Part shown: one piece after another, positions 24,766 through 38,990 of the stretch | How the letters are laid out: each line of letters opens with the position of its first letter | How positions within the stretch are numbered: the stretch's first letter is position 1 | Assembly (NCBI GenBank): GCA_028023455.1 | Contig: JAQFVV010000142.1 | Coordinates: forward strand, 1,373,941-1,437,940 | Direction of reading: 5' to 3' | DNA length: 64,000 nt | DNA from: Epiperipatus broadwayi | Taxonomy: Eukaryota; Onychophora; Udeonychophora; Euonychophora; Peripatidae | Program-made: the position numbers and the translations under genes | The notes under the pieces: model-generated | What the model was told of the DNA's origin: nothing | The model's input: the letters and a program-made list of their open reading frames with translations, nothing else | Databases searched by the model: none

Positions 24766-26317
24766 TAATTTGCAGTTGGAAGTATTTCTAACAAGAGAAT
24801 ATATCCTAAATTGTTAAACATTTTTTAAATAAAATCTAGGATCTAATAACATAGGCAGATTAAAAAAAATTATCAGATTTATATAGAAACTTATAACGCT
24901 GTCATGTAGAATAAAAACCTTATTATCAATTGGAATGCTAAAGTAAAAAAAAAGCACGCAATTAAACAATAAAATTTAGAAGCAGAATAAAAGTAAAAAA
25001 ATCATTAAAGTTTTTGAGAAGTGAATGATTTTTTTATTGTCAATGTTTATTGTGATTAGAGAATGCACCTACTATATATATATATATATATATACTATAT
25101 ATATATATATATATATATATTTAGACATTTGCATATGTAATCATCATAAGTCAATGTAATATATTTTGATATTCAAAATAGAAAACTTCAAAAAGATTTC
25201 AGGAGCAGATATAGACTGGATTAAGAACTATTCAGGCAAAAATTTAAAATGAAGCTTAGTAGAACAAGCTTTTTAATGCTAAAACATGGCTTATTTATTA
25301 GTTTTTAGAAAGAAAAAAACATTCAAATTGATTTGAGATTATAAATCTAATTAAGGAAGAATCATATATGTTATGATTGTTAATAAAAAATATAATAATT
25401 GAAAAGAAATCTGATAAATGTTTGAGTAAAATAAGCAACTACAAAAAAAAAAAAAATGATGTAAAAAATATGAAATGAAATTACAACCAAAAAAAAAAAA
25501 AAGTTAAATGAAAACAAATTAAATAGAAAATTGCAAAGATTCTCCAGGAAAGATAATGTACTATTTTAAAACAATATTTTCAAAAAAATTCGAAATGCAA
25601 TCAAATTATTTTTTAGGAAATTGGTAAGATCAAAATGAAGTTGTAATGTCAACTTGTTTTCTCAAAAAATGCCAATGGATGGATTACTAAAGTAAAAAGA
25701 GTAATCAAAGATAATAAAACAAAATAGGGGAAAAGTAAGTTACAAATACAACAACTAAGATTTTTTTTCTAGAGATTCTATAATAGAAAACCTTTCAAAT
25801 AGAAGATGAAGTCAAGTTAATCTTAATTAAGATTATTACTAAATTATAAATGAAAGAAATTAATGTAAATGCATAAAACTTTTTGCAAATCAACAAAAAT
25901 ACCAATCAAAATATACTGATTAATTAAACAAAATAACTTTTTTGACAGAGGACAAATGTAATGCCATATATGTCAGATAACATACCAGTAAAATGATCAA
26001 GAAATCGTTATGGGCAGAATATAATTTAAAAACTCTATTAGATGCATACGCTGATTTTAGTATAGAAAACGAGCATCATTACTCATGTACATTAATTATT
26101 TGAACAATTCAGAAATATTATGCTTTAAATATACTGATAGGTACATATATACATACGTACGTATATATATATATATATATATATGTACATACCTAAAATG
26201 CATACAGAACTTTTACAACAGTATTTTTAAAATAACAAAAATTATCTATGATAGTATCATAATACTGATATCTTTTATATTTGTTGGCCATAAAAAATTT
26301 TATTTTAGCATGTATAG
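24766..26317. other. Intron sequence with TA arrays
   Basis: TA runs at about 25073-25121 and 26160-26184 and several poly-A runs. No coding signature. Confidence 0.6.
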
Positions 26318-26475
26318 ATAAATATATAGGTAGACAGTCAGACAGACATAAATATATAAAGATAGATAAATAAATAATTAGGTAGTTAGATAGATATAAA
26401 ACCGATTTGATAAAGGCATAGATATATGGACAGGTAGATAAATAGACTAACAGACAGACAGACAGACAGACAGAC

Positions 26476-26562
<87 letters not shown>

Positions 26563-26563
26563 C

Positions 26564-26654
<91 letters not shown>

Positions 26655-26672
26655 GGATGGATGGATGGATGG
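26318..26672 (+). repeat. GATA/GACA array
   Basis: A degenerate left fringe, then a GACA run (about 26450-26477), a long GATA run with one 3-base break at about 26561, and a short GGAT run at the right end. The open frames through it are low-complexity artefacts. Confidence 0.97.
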
Positions 26673-27139
26673 ATAGATAGGTGAAAACATTTAAAACCTT
26701 AGCAGTGGTCATCATAACATAAGTTGACTAAAGATTTATTATGATGGCCTTTTAGTAGTAATTAAATTTTAGATTATATCCAGTATCTAAAATTAAATAT
26801 TAAATATGATTACAAAATTTCAAGCTTTATTTAGACTTTTCAAAGGACAACTCTTAGTTAGTAATAGCACACAGGTTAGTACATAACATATTGTTTTGAA
26901 TGATATTATTCTCCTCACTTCTTCAGGTGTTGTTGATCTGATTTGTAGACAATACTATTATGGGATTCAAATTTAGATCTTTAGATTCTCAAAAAAAATT
27001 TAGATAATGCTCTAAGTAACTGAACTATTTTGCCAAAAGAAATTTCATGTACTTATCTATGTAGTCTTCCTAATTTCATCATTTTTACCTAAGAGTAAAG
27101 TTAAATAGTAGCTTTTAAATATTACATGCTACTTATTAT
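26673..27139. other. Intron sequence, no gene seen
   Basis: AT-rich; nothing recognised. Confidence 0.5.
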
Positions 27140-27560
27140 AATAGATTAACTTCTGGGGATATTTGGCATTGTCATGTGAGCACCTTCTTTGAATATTCTT
27201 CCTTGTTCTTTTTCCTCTCTATCCAATATTTGTATATTCTCCCAAACAAAACATATGTTCATTGAAACATACATGGTCTTTTATTTTAGATGTATCTGTT
27301 TTTTCCATGCTAGTCATCAGTTTTCACTCTTTCAATCTCTTTTCAATAAGCAATTGGGCTCACCAATGCACATCCTTCCACATTAGTATGGCATTTCATA
27401 CAAGTTTTTGTTTTTCAGCATTTCAAGTTTTGGTTTTGTAGATATTAGAATTTGTCATAATGTGATATGGTTTTGGAAAGCTGTTTCAAAGTTATATTGA
27501 CTTAAGATTTTCATTAGTTTACCTGCCATTCTTAATGTGTAATGATATACTACAGTAATA
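27140..27560 (-). pseudogene. Decayed Penelope-like GIY-YIG endonuclease domain
   Basis: The minus strand, across a few stops and shifts, reads LYEMPY-x-CGRMCIGEPN, then SKIKDHVCFNEHMF, ILDREEKEQGRIFKEGAHM. This follows the GIY-YIG domain of vertebrate-type Penelope elements: GVVYxIPC ... YIGET ... DH ... NH ... DRE ... KEA. The C-to-Y change at the first cysteine and several stops make it a relic. It is too different from the 6.8-11.9 kb element to be a copy of it, so it is another PLE lineage. The plus-strand open frame at 27189-27386 is its shadow. Confidence 0.6.
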
Positions 27561-28250
27561 ATAATTGCTTTTCTTTTGATTGTTCTCATTGTCTATATAA
27601 GTTTTTCTTAATGACTGGAAAAAGTGGAAAAAATCAGGAGAAACCTTATAGATCATATACAATTTCTACTGACTGTTGCCTTTGGCAGAATAGTTCATTT
27701 AGTTAATATTACATAAAATTCAGTATTCATATTTTAAAGTTTCAACTGGAAAAGAGGGGAGAATAAAACCATTCAAAACATTGTGTTATATACTAATCTG
27801 AGGTGATATTTCTAACAGTTGAATGTATATGGAAGTCTTAAATAAAGTTTGGATTTTTCTAAAAACATTCAGTATTAATCATTAGATGATAGAGACTGTC
27901 CACAATTTAATTAGAATCATAATTTAATCGCTTAATTAGAATAACTATAAACACTGCAACAAAAAAAAATGTTGCATAAATTATCTTTTGGAATATATTT
28001 TTTGAAAAACATATATATATATATATATATGATTGTTTCTGTCTCTAGGACTTATATATAATTATAAAAATTCTATTATTATTACTATTACTAATAAGAA
28101 CAAAAGGATTTGAGCAATTATTTTATTTAAAATCAAGAAAGATACAAAGGTTAAATAAAAAGTGCCTTGAAAAATACACTTTACATAAATTATAAAAATA
28201 CAAGCATATATTTTAATTTGCTTTTAAGAGCACTGATAATTTAAAGGTAA
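27561..28250. other. Intron sequence, no gene seen
   Basis: AT-rich with a short TA run near 28013-28030. Confidence 0.5.
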
Positions 28251-29360
<1,110 letters not shown>

Positions 29361-31020
29361 ACTGATAATATGATTTGTTTGAAAAAAGATAAAGGGCCTT
29401 GGATGGGTTTTATGACCACATGTCATATATTGAGAAAGTTAACATACAAATGGGTAAATTTGGTTTCTTTTTAATTGAAAAATATAATATGGATAGTCAG
29501 AGAATAAAATTTATTAATAATGTTTTTTAAAAACCTAAGAATAAAGCCACATGTAATAATATGTACTATAAGATATATTCTTTTTGCTTTATATGCCCTG
29601 TAATTTTGCAAATATACAATTACACACAGAAAATAATCCTTTGTGAATTATGATTGATTTTGGTGGTTCATTTATATATCAGACTTCTAAATATATTGGT
29701 AAGCTGCTACAAGAGATTTTAGGATTTGGGGAAAACATTATTGATAATTCATCTTTTGATTTTGTAGATAGAATTAAAAATATAGTGATTGGTGAGGGTG
29801 ATATTATTGCTACTATAGACATTACAGAAATATATGGTTTTATTGATAGAATGGATTCCATAAAAATAATTGAACATGCATTAAAAAGTAAATGTGTTTG
29901 TAAATACCTTAGAAAACTTGTTCTTGATTTTTTAAAATTTTTGATGATAACTTTGTTGCTTTTTTTGAAGGTAGATATTATAAAATGTTCAAATTTTGGC
30001 CTATGAGTCTCTCTGTTATACAAGTTTGGATTTTGTTTTGTCTACATGTGAGAGTAGTATTTTAGATATATGTACTATTAAAGAGATTAAAATTTACAAA
30101 AGCTATGTATATGGTGTTTTTCTTTGTGGAAATACCAATACTATAAATTTTCTTGCAGAAGAGTTAAATAATGTGAATGACATGAAATGGACTATTGAAT
30201 AAGAACAGGACAAAAGTATTAAGGATTTGGGATCTATTTATTATAAAAGATAATAATATGTTAAATTATAAATTAATAATCAAACTATTGCAAAAAAAGG
30301 GATATATAAATTATGAATCAAAAGTACCAGTTATGCATAAGAAGACACGTTTTAGCTCTTTTTTTGTTTTATAATGAAAAATTATGTCATTATTAGTGTA
30401 AGAAATTAAAAAATATTGAGATTTTGCCAAGGATTGCTTGAAGTTGGTTGTAAGATTGAGCATATTAACAATACATTATGTCAATTTAAAAAGAGTTATA
30501 ATAATTTAAAAGAGTTGAAGATTGATAATAAAAAAATGGATATCTATTTCATATATTTCAAATGTGCTTGTGAAATATTTTAAGGATATAGATATAAGAA
30601 TGTGATTAAGGTTTCATTTTGTGCTACAATTAATGAGAATAAGTTAGTGAATAATTCTCAAAGTGTCAAACCTGTCAAACAAAAAAAAAGGAATATTCTG
30701 TATCAATCTTTTGTGGATGTGCTATTTTATATAGGTTAATGTAAGTGCAGAATTGATAACAGATTAAAGAAGCATAAATTGTTATACAAGTGCATGAAAA
30801 GTAAAAATAATAATTTAATGAATGCTTCAGTTTTCTTGTACCATGAAAGAACATGTAAATATAAATTTAAGTTTGATCTTGAAAGTGTTAAGATTCTTCA
30901 TGAAGATAGAAACCGTAATAAAAGAAAAATTAAGGAGGCAATTTTAATAACTAGAAATAAAATGAATATAATTAATAGACAAGTTGCTAATGTTAAATTT
31001 TGTGATTCATAGGATTTGAA
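29361..31020 (+). pseudogene. Decayed Penelope-like element (RT plus GIY-YIG), second lineage
   Basis: Plus-strand fragments follow the PLE order. LKKDKGPW near 29378 matches the K-x-D-K-G block before the RT core. DFGGSFIYQTSKYI at 29653 and IIATIDITEIYG near 29806 match the region through motif A (compare DFILNKFCKYL and VMDIESMYPS in the young element). RT motif C is not readable. At 30779-31012 LYKCMKSKNNN ... YHERTCKYKF ... ILHEDRNRNKRKIKEA matches the end of the GIY-YIG domain, including the Lys-Glu-Ala with the catalytic Glu. Stops and shifts separate the pieces. The antisense frame at 29679-30023 is a shadow. Clearly older and different from the 6.8-11.9 kb insertion. Confidence 0.7.
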
Positions 31021-31185
31021 TTGATGACATTTGCTTCCATTATGTTTTTTTAATTTAACAGCAGTTGAATTAGGGTTAAGGAATTAAGCAAAAGTACTTC
31101 TGTGGATTGGTATATAATAGTTAATTACCATTGTATTTATAAGTTATTAAAATAGTTTTAATTAATGGAAATTTTATTTGATATT

Positions 31186-31520
31186 TGTAACGGTAAGTGC
31201 CTTTCATAAACAAGTGCACATCCCACCACACCGAAAGCGCACCACAAGGGGTTCAGGGCCGTCATCGTTCGATTAGCAGTCGACCGCACCATACGATGGG
31301 CGCCCGCCATCCAATAGCAACATCTTTCAGGCCGGGTGGTCGAGAAGGAGAGCTACGGAGTTTATAAAAAATAACAGCTAGCTTTGGAAGTCTAATAGAT
31401 ACGTGTTAACCCAGACAATCGAGACAAGAGATGAACAGAAAATAAACACTAACTAAAGTGATTAAATAACATGTTTATTAAGGGCTAAATATGTTTCTGG
31501 CACTATTTATTTATTAAATA
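31186..31520 (+). mobile_element. LTR-like block with TATA box and poly(A) signal
   Basis: A block that starts TGTAACGGTAAGTG directly after the PLE relic and is far more GC-rich than its surroundings up to about 31360. A TATAAAAA box lies at 31363-31370 and AATAAA near 31440. GTGGCGCAAATGG at 31521 follows at the right end, where a Gypsy-type primer-binding site (TGGCGC...) would be. Together these look like a retrotransposon 5' LTR, but no matching second LTR is in the window and the right border is not proven. Confidence 0.45.
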
Positions 31521-33850
31521 GTGGCGCAAATGGTTAACTACAATTGATTAAACATTTTACCGTTAATCTATAACCTGGGTCAATTATAGCACGAAGTGCC
31601 TTACTAAACCTTGAATACAGCGAGCCCAAGTAAGAGTACTGGAATATTTGTAATAAAAGTATAAAAGTTTTACGATAAAGGCTGACTTCAGAAGAAAGCA
31701 GAGGGCTCCAATGAGCTGGCAGCAGCGACTTGCTAGTGCGGAAAATAGTGTGAGTATGATTTATCTTAATGTACTTAAAAAGGGATTCAGTGGTACTCGC
31801 AAGGTTTAGGAAACGAGGGAGGGTGGTAGTCTATTTAAACTACAGGAACTTTGTGATGACAATAAAGAAATAAATCATAAAATCAGACACATATGTTGCA
31901 CCCCACATTGGTCTCGGCTGTAGCCCTAAAGATCGGAGTATGCTAGCATAGGCTGCGAAGAACGCGTCAGCATCCCCAGGGTGATGCTCTGGTACACACA
32001 TTGACTGGAACCGCAGGAAGGAGTAAAGGGGAAATGGACTTGGCCATTTAAAGCCCTTTTAAAGAACAAAGTGATCTCAACATCGAATACCCTTGCCAGC
32101 AACACTAAAAAATATATATATAATCGATTCAAAAAAAGGAGACAAAACGAAAGATTGGGCACTTAAGCAATTCACTGCATTGATGAAAAGCATCTACACT
32201 CTCCCAAACTCAGAATAACAATAGAAATACTTAAAACAAATAATGGGGTTTAACATTAAAAGGACGGTGTGAGGGTGAGAATTTAAGTAGAATGTAATTA
32301 ACCCACGCACTCCCACATCTGCCAATAGTTATTCCCACACCTTCCGGAAGATTATGATCAAATCAGGTATTATAAAGAAAATAATATAGTCACGAGGGGT
32401 TACATCTCATTTAAGGGAGGGCCATATGTAAAATTACTTCTTTATAAGGATGGGGTATCATTAATTAAGATTTGTTCACTAGGTTGTTCGCATAAAAGAA
32501 AAAAATTAAAGATATTACCAAGTTTAGTGGCAATAAATTTAAATATACTTTTAAAAAAGTAATAAGTGTGGGAGAAAAGGGGTTTGTTTTTGTTATAGGG
32601 GTTTTAGTCCAAATCTTGGTTAATTTGGTTCCTTTCAGTTGTTGGGTGGTTGAAGCTGGACCTTTCAGGAGTGGATAAGATTTAGCACTTTATTCAGTCT
32701 CTGTTTGCAGCAGCATGGGTTCCTTAAGGCAATTGGCTGCGTCAGTGGTACACCCCGCTATTTCCGAAAGGAAAATAGCCAGTGCACTCTACTCAGTCAT
32801 ATTGGGGTTCTATGATAGGTCAGCATTTTGTACATTTTCTTGAAAGCAATTATTTAAGTCACGGATGGTCGGTCAGCAAAACATCAGGATCAGCATTCCA
32901 AAATAATAGTTCAGCCGTCTAATTCTCAGAATAAACAAAACTATAACCTCAAAATAAAATAAAATAAAATCAAACAGAAAAAACAGCAAAATCAGAATCA
33001 GTTTTGTTTCTTCCTTCTTCTCAAACAAAGAAAAATTCAATATATACTGTTTATCTTATAAAAGAATGCCTTGGGGCATGAAAACCTTTAACCTTTTGCA
33101 TTCTTATCAATTAGTTATTTCTTATCTGAACATCAGAAGGAATCCATTTTAAGGTTTTTTCTTAGTTTACAATTATAAATTCCAGTAAATGCTCAGATTG
33201 AAAGAAGATTAAAACATTTATTTCCTTCTGTTGAAGACTTTTGCTAATTGGAAATTCCCAAGTAGACATACGAAGTGTGAATTTATAATTCAAAATGTTT
33301 TACCTTAAATCTATTATATTCTCAACCTAGCTTTATTTCACATTTATATAATTTTCAATGGCGGGGACTTTATAATTTTAGAAAAATATTAAATTATTTC
33401 ACATTTAGATTGTAATTGCATGAATCCATTTATAAACTACTTTTAATAATTATTATTGTACCTACAATAGAAAATAAATATTGTGTTGCAATATTTATTT
33501 TCTATAAATGAACTCAACAATAATACAATTCCAATGATTGATATTAATATTTAACAGTTATCATCGTAGTCTGTGTGTAGTTTTACCTATATAACCTTTT
33601 AAATGAATATGTAAACATGCACATACTCAACATTTATATATTAATAAAATAAAGGGTTGAAAATTGGACTCCACAAGTAATAATGCCTATGTGGTTTATT
33701 TTAGGTGGGATTTTAGTATATAAATGGCCGTACAGACACACCACGAACGATTTGGGATTCGAATTTAGGTATAAGGGTAGGTGAAATGTAAGAGAAAGGT
33801 GAAACGAAGACTTGCAGAGCAATCTTCCTGTTTCAATATATATATATATA
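31521..33850 (+). other. Anonymous block, possibly retrotransposon internal region
   Basis: The base composition remains less AT-rich up to about 33000, unlike most of the window, but I find no readable gag or pol motif on either strand. The minus-strand frame at 31926-32162 is not recognisable. TGGGATTCGAATTTAGG near 33749 resembles a tRNA B box without an A box. A short (ATAAA)n run lies near 32955. Confidence 0.35.
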
Positions 33851-34214
33851 TATATATATGGTAATGGTCAGGTTTGTACACTTACTCAACAGACTGAAAG
33901 TCTGAGTCAGAGAACCAAAAGTTGACCAAGTCAGGATAGTAATATCTACATCTGATCATACCTCAACTCTCTCACTTGTGCTTCCAAATCAACCCATCGT
34001 GAATGACATGCCTGAGGTTATACTCGATATCGCTTTATTCACATTCCAGCAATAGCAAAGCAGTAAAACATGAGACATCCCCCTCCATTACAGTTGATAT
34101 AACTTAACTAGTGATTCATAAGGTAATGAGCAAGAATGGAGACTGAGACAAATTTATATCTCATAAAATTTAATATAATACTTAATAAATAATAAAGCAA
34201 AATAAATTGGGTAT

Positions 34215-34490
34215 AACTGGCTCACATACAGGTGAGAGAATACTCAGGGTTATGAAGAATATATTACAGCAATTTATAGTGTGCTCACATGCAGGTGAGT
34301 GACTCAAGGTTACAAAGTTAATTATATAGGTCTCACATGCAGGTGAGTGGTTTAGGTTTATAAAATAATATCATAAGGCAAATTGTAGTGCTCACATGCA
34401 TGTGAGTGGTTCAGGGTTATAAAATAGTATCATAAGGCAAATTATATAGAGCTCACATGCAGGTGAGTAGATGCTCAAGGTTACAAATGA
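34215..34490 (+). repeat. Minisatellite with GCTCACATGCAGGTGAG units
   Basis: About five units of 50-65 bp, each with the palindrome-like core CTCACATGCAGGTGAGTG and a GGTTATAAA... tail. The same array is at 39965-40220 in the second repeat. Confidence 0.9.
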
Positions 34491-35339
34491 TTTAATTAGT
34501 CTATGACTTTTTAATAGGCTTATGCCATCTTCCATGTCCGAATTCATGCTGTTTTATATAGTGGAAATAAGTAATGGTTAGAGTGATCAATTTGTTGGTA
34601 ACTGATAGAGATTATATTATTATTATTAATAAGTTTAAACTTAACTATAAAGACATTTGCATGTTATATAATTGCTACACAGATAAACACATTAACTCAG
34701 ATTCCAAATTGGATGAAAGCTGAAGTTACTTTCTAGGGAAGCTGAACTGAGGTGTGGCAATCGAACATCAGATTCTAGTGCATTATAAACTATAGTATCA
34801 GAATAAATGAGTCTCAATGTATTCTTAATTGATGTTTATTATCTTGTAAACAGTTCCCCAAACTGGTCTGCTTGCTATAATTGAAGAGGCCTTTTTATTA
34901 AAGTGAGCTGAAGAGTGGCTTACGAACCCTTTGGAACACTTTGGTTCTTCCAAATATGAATAAATGTCACAGCTGCCTAAACTTTCAAGACATGACTTGA
35001 CATGGAAACGATCCTGATGTAGGCCATTACAGGTATAGCAAGAAGATATGCATATTTATGTTAACTAGCAACACATCCGCAATGCTAAATTAATATTTTT
35101 ATGAATTAATTACGCTTCTTTCAGTGCTACTACCACTGGTCAGTTGATAAAAGAGATTATTAAGTCATGTGATAAAGGCAATTAATGAGAATCTAATTTA
35201 AGGGTCTTAGCATAGCTTCTTAATCTTTAATTAAATGGAGTTATAGCAAATTTAAAGATTTACTAGAACTTGAACATTAAAAATTAATTATATGTAGTAT
35301 AATTTCCATCTAATAGCAAACGAACTGATTTTTAAATAA

Positions 35340-35665
35340 TCTAAAATATGGATTATTAAATAGCTCATGCAAAATATTGATTCTTAAAAAAATTACTCAA
35401 ATATTAATCTTAAATGACTCGTCAAAATAGGCATTACTAATAACGCAAAATGTGTTTTAAATAACTTACGCAAAACCTACATTTTAAATAGCTTGTGTAA
35501 AATATACTTTTTGAATAACTGGCAAAATACATATTTTAAGTAACTTACGCAAATATACATCTTAAATAACATGAGCAAAATCTGCATTTTAAATAACATA
35601 CACAAAATATACATTTTAAAACTTGAGTAAAGGATGTATTTTAAATAACTTATTTTGGGCATTAT
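35340..35665 (+). repeat. Minisatellite with ~30-bp TTTTAAATAACTTxxGCAAAATxx units
   Basis: About ten units built on CATTTTAAATAAC(TT)..GCAAAATATA. The matching array is at 41090-41460. The minus-strand frame at 35477-35680 is produced by this repeat and is not a gene. Confidence 0.9.
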
Positions 35666-37684
35666 AAATAACTGATTCATTCTAGCATAAATAATAGTTT
35701 TATTTCAGAAGAGAATTTTGCCTATATTCTTTATATTACAATAATCTGATATAACAAAAAGTGATTACTTGCCCCTCTCCCGATAATTTATTAAAAACAC
35801 ACAAAACTCCGTTCAGATGAACATAGCATAAATTAATAAACATGAACTTAAAACTAAAAATAGTTGGCATAAGAATAATTTGCATAAAACAATCAATAAA
35901 TTTATAATTTAGAAATGAAACTTTGAATGGTTTTATAGAAACTAAATATTTATGCTTACTTAAATTATTAATGATCAAGCAAGATATTTAAGAGTGCTCT
36001 AAGTTTTAAATAAATTTAATCTAAACAGTTTAGTGTACCATTTAAATGATATAATTAATTACGGGATTTATTGGTTAGCTAGCTTTTCATTTAGAATAAG
36101 TTTAGTTATGAAATTATGTATTCAACAGAATGATTTACTGGTAATCTTGATAGTGAGTCTTTCAAAGCATCTTTCTTGTCCGTCTTCTCTCTGTTACATT
36201 GGCTGTGGCTTCTCTAGGCTGGAGTCTGGGTGTAGCTTTGTGAATTTACTTCTGTCGCAGCTTTCCTCCAACACTTTGTTCAAGAACTCTCTGGCCTTTC
36301 AGGTGTAGCTTCTTTCTTCATCACAGGGTGGTCATGGCTGAGGTTGGTGTTTTCTCTCATTGGTAGCCACTTGTCTGACAAGAGTAAAATATATGGCAGA
36401 AACAGTTTTTTTATTTAAATTTTCAGCACTGGTCTTCAGAAATATTTTGGCAACTTTTTAACAGCAACAGCAACAAGCACTTGACGAAGAAAAAGCAGAA
36501 TGAGGATATTGATGGCTACTTCTATATTATATTTTTGACAGTAGTTCCCTCCTCCTGTTAATCTTGCCCTATCACCTGATTACTGGTTTGAACGTGCCTT
36601 TAACTAAATATCCACTTAGTAAAATATTTAGTATAGCTAAATTTGGACTTAAAGGCTCTATTATTCTAATTGACATCATAGTTAACTCCAGAATCAAAGA
36701 TGATATTTCCAAGAGTATTTCAATTTGCATCACAGTTACCTCAAGTCAAAGATGATATTCCCAAAAGAGTTGTAATAGCACTTAGTATGAAATTTATGCC
36801 TGACTGAATTTTATAATTGGTCTTAGTTATAATTTTAAATGGGTCAAGTTTTAGCTAAAGATTTATTTTTAGACGAAGTGTTAAAACTCATAAACAAATT
36901 ACTAGCTTGTGTAATTTTAAACAAACAATAGAACTGAAAATTATTTAACTTGAAAATTATTTAAAATAAATATTGAAAATTAAATAAGTAATTTTATAAA
37001 TTTAAACTTATTATTCTGTTACATATATAAATTTTAACTACACACCATTATGTTTACTTCAGTTTTAACAAACGTAAATGAATATGCACGTATATAAATA
37101 TTTAAGACTGTATTTTTATATTATAATTAATAGGATGATTATACATGCACATGCTCACAATATTATAAGCACACTCAAAGTTTTAAATTAAAGAAACAAA
37201 CACAATCTGAGTGCAATAATAATACACTATTATAGAATATAATCTATAATAGATGAAACAGATCTAACTGTTTCATAGCAATCCATTCCCAGACAACAAA
37301 AAAAGACCTTTCTTCCCACCTCTATTCTCTTTTTTTTTTTGTAGCTTGTGTTTTTACCTAGTGATTCTACAAACTTATGTAACTTTTATCTATATATTTT
37401 TATTATTCTTGTCTACTTTTCTTAATCTCCCTTTTCCCTTTCTGGTACTGTAAGCAGCTAATATGCCACCTTCATTGCTCTAGCACAGTTAAATATACAA
37501 TTAACGCAACACAATTATTAAATACACAAATATGATTAATTAAGATAACAAATTCTAATTATTCTTACTCTATATATTTTTAGTAATAGGTTATAAATAA
37601 GATCTATAACTAAATAAGGTAAACTAATTCTGATTATCAATATATTAACATTAAGGTTAAATATAATTTCCCTACACCTTGCTC

Positions 37685-37945
37685 TATGAGAACTTCTGAT
37701 TCTATGTTATGCATCCAAAAGCATTTTCCTCCAGCTTTCCTTTATCTGATCTCGGCTTTTGTAGAGTGGGTCAAATTTTCGGTACTTGGATAAGGGTCCA
37801 TTATTTGGAGGCTTATCTTTTACCCAAATCCAGTCCTTTACTTTGAATTTACAAATTGGTTTGATTCCTTACCCTATACTCTGCTTTCTTTATTTTCACC
37901 TTGATTTTACAAGCTAAATCTATGCTTTCTCTGGTAGCTCTTTCC
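37685..37945 (-). pseudogene. Retroelement integrase C-terminal fragment
   Basis: The minus strand reads ...TRESIDLACKIKVKIKKAEYR, then after a shift CKFKVKDWIWVKDKPPNNG, LSKYRKFDPLYK and SWRKMLWMHN. F-K-V-x-D-x-x-W-V followed by K-F-x-P-L-Y matches the C-terminal (GPY/F-type) domain of Gypsy-like integrases, and the upstream helix fits the linker before it. The rest of pol (protease, RT, RNase H) is absent upstream. A fragment with at least one frameshift. Confidence 0.5.
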
Positions 37946-38149
37946 CTTCTATCCCTATCTCTTTCTGCTCCTTTTCTACTCTATCTATTCTCTCCTATAA
38001 CCCCTGTATCTCTGGTCTTATATCTACTATTCTTTTATATGGCAGCACTGTCTGTCATTCTAATATTCACCCTATATAGTGAAGCATCTCTTCTTTTTCT
38101 GTTCTTTTTTTTCTAACTTTCTTTTCTTCCCTTTCCTCTCTATCTCTCC

Positions 38150-38990
38150 TTTCTTTTTCTCCCCGTTCTTCTCTATCTCTCACTTCTTTTTCTTCCCTCT
38201 CAGCCTAATCTTTTTCTTCTCTAGCTTGCTTTACTTTTTCTTTCATTTCTGCTCTATCTCTCCTTTCTCTTTCTTCTCTTCTCTCCTTTTGGCCTTATCC
38301 TTTTCCCTTTTTTCTCTATCTCTCCTTTCATTTTCTTCCCTTTCAGCCCTATCTTTTTCTTTTTTTTTATATCTCTTTTCTTCTTTTCTACCCTTACAGC
38401 CTCATACTTTACTCTTTCTTCCCTATCTTTTTTTTCTTTAATTTGTTTTTCTTGTATCTACAAACGCCACTCACACTCTCTTTTACACTCCATTGTTAAC
38501 CTTCCCCATTTCAGGTCCATCTTCAATTCCATGATCTTGAACACCTACCTTATATCTTGAAATGTCTCCTCCCTCTCTCTCCCTTTATTCACTATATCTC
38601 CTTACCCTTTCTTCTCTTTCTTCTCTATCTTTTCTTTCTTCTTCTTCCCTTTCTTCTATATCTTTTCTTTCTTCATCTTCCCTTTCTTCTCTATCTCTTC
38701 TTTCTTTTTGTTTCTCTTCCATTATCCATTTCATAAATGCCATTATGCTGAGTTCCTCATCTGCCACTTCCTGCTTTTCCCTATATCCCTTTCCTTGTGT
38801 TGATTTTGGCCAAATTACCTCTTCTATGTTCTCATTTATGCTAATTGCTACTTCCTCTTCCACACTGTTACTACTATCTTTTACTATCCTTCTCCTTGAT
38901 CTCAAAATTTTACCTTCACTTCCTACTTACTTTCCTATCTGCTCCTCCTGTTCCTCTTTTCCCTCCTCTTTTCTTTCTCCTTCCATTTAA
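38150..38990 (-). pseudogene. Gag-like Glu/Arg/Lys-rich coiled-coil ORF, partly open
   Basis: The intact part, 38905-38585, has 106 residues. It starts MRSRRRIVKDSSNSVEEEV, passes AFMKWIMEEKQKERRDREER, and becomes almost pure Arg/Asp/Glu/Lys repeats, predicted as a long charged helix. The same character runs on to about 38150 with stops. Charged coiled coils of this kind occur in gag-like ORFs of invertebrate LTR elements, and the position upstream of the integrase fragment supports that, but no gag core or zinc knuckle is visible. The Ser/Leu/Phe-rich plus-strand frames here (37901-39176) are its mirror and not proteins. Confidence 0.45.

Larger units (their letters stand above)
33859..37275 (-). 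repeat. Long direct repeat, left copy (putative LTR)
   Basis: Aligns along its length with 39606-42882. It differs by indels: about 250 bp at 36060-36320 are only in this copy, and a stretch near 41910-42010 is only in the other. No protein-coding frame is conserved between the copies. Confidence 0.85.

Noticed and set aside
29679-30023. Minus-strand 114-residue frame
   Set aside because: Antisense to the RT part of the 29.4-kb PLE relic.
34215-34490. CRISPR-like array (regular repeats with spacers)
   Set aside because: Units vary, spacers are copies of one another, and the genome is eukaryotic; it is a minisatellite inside a long repeat.
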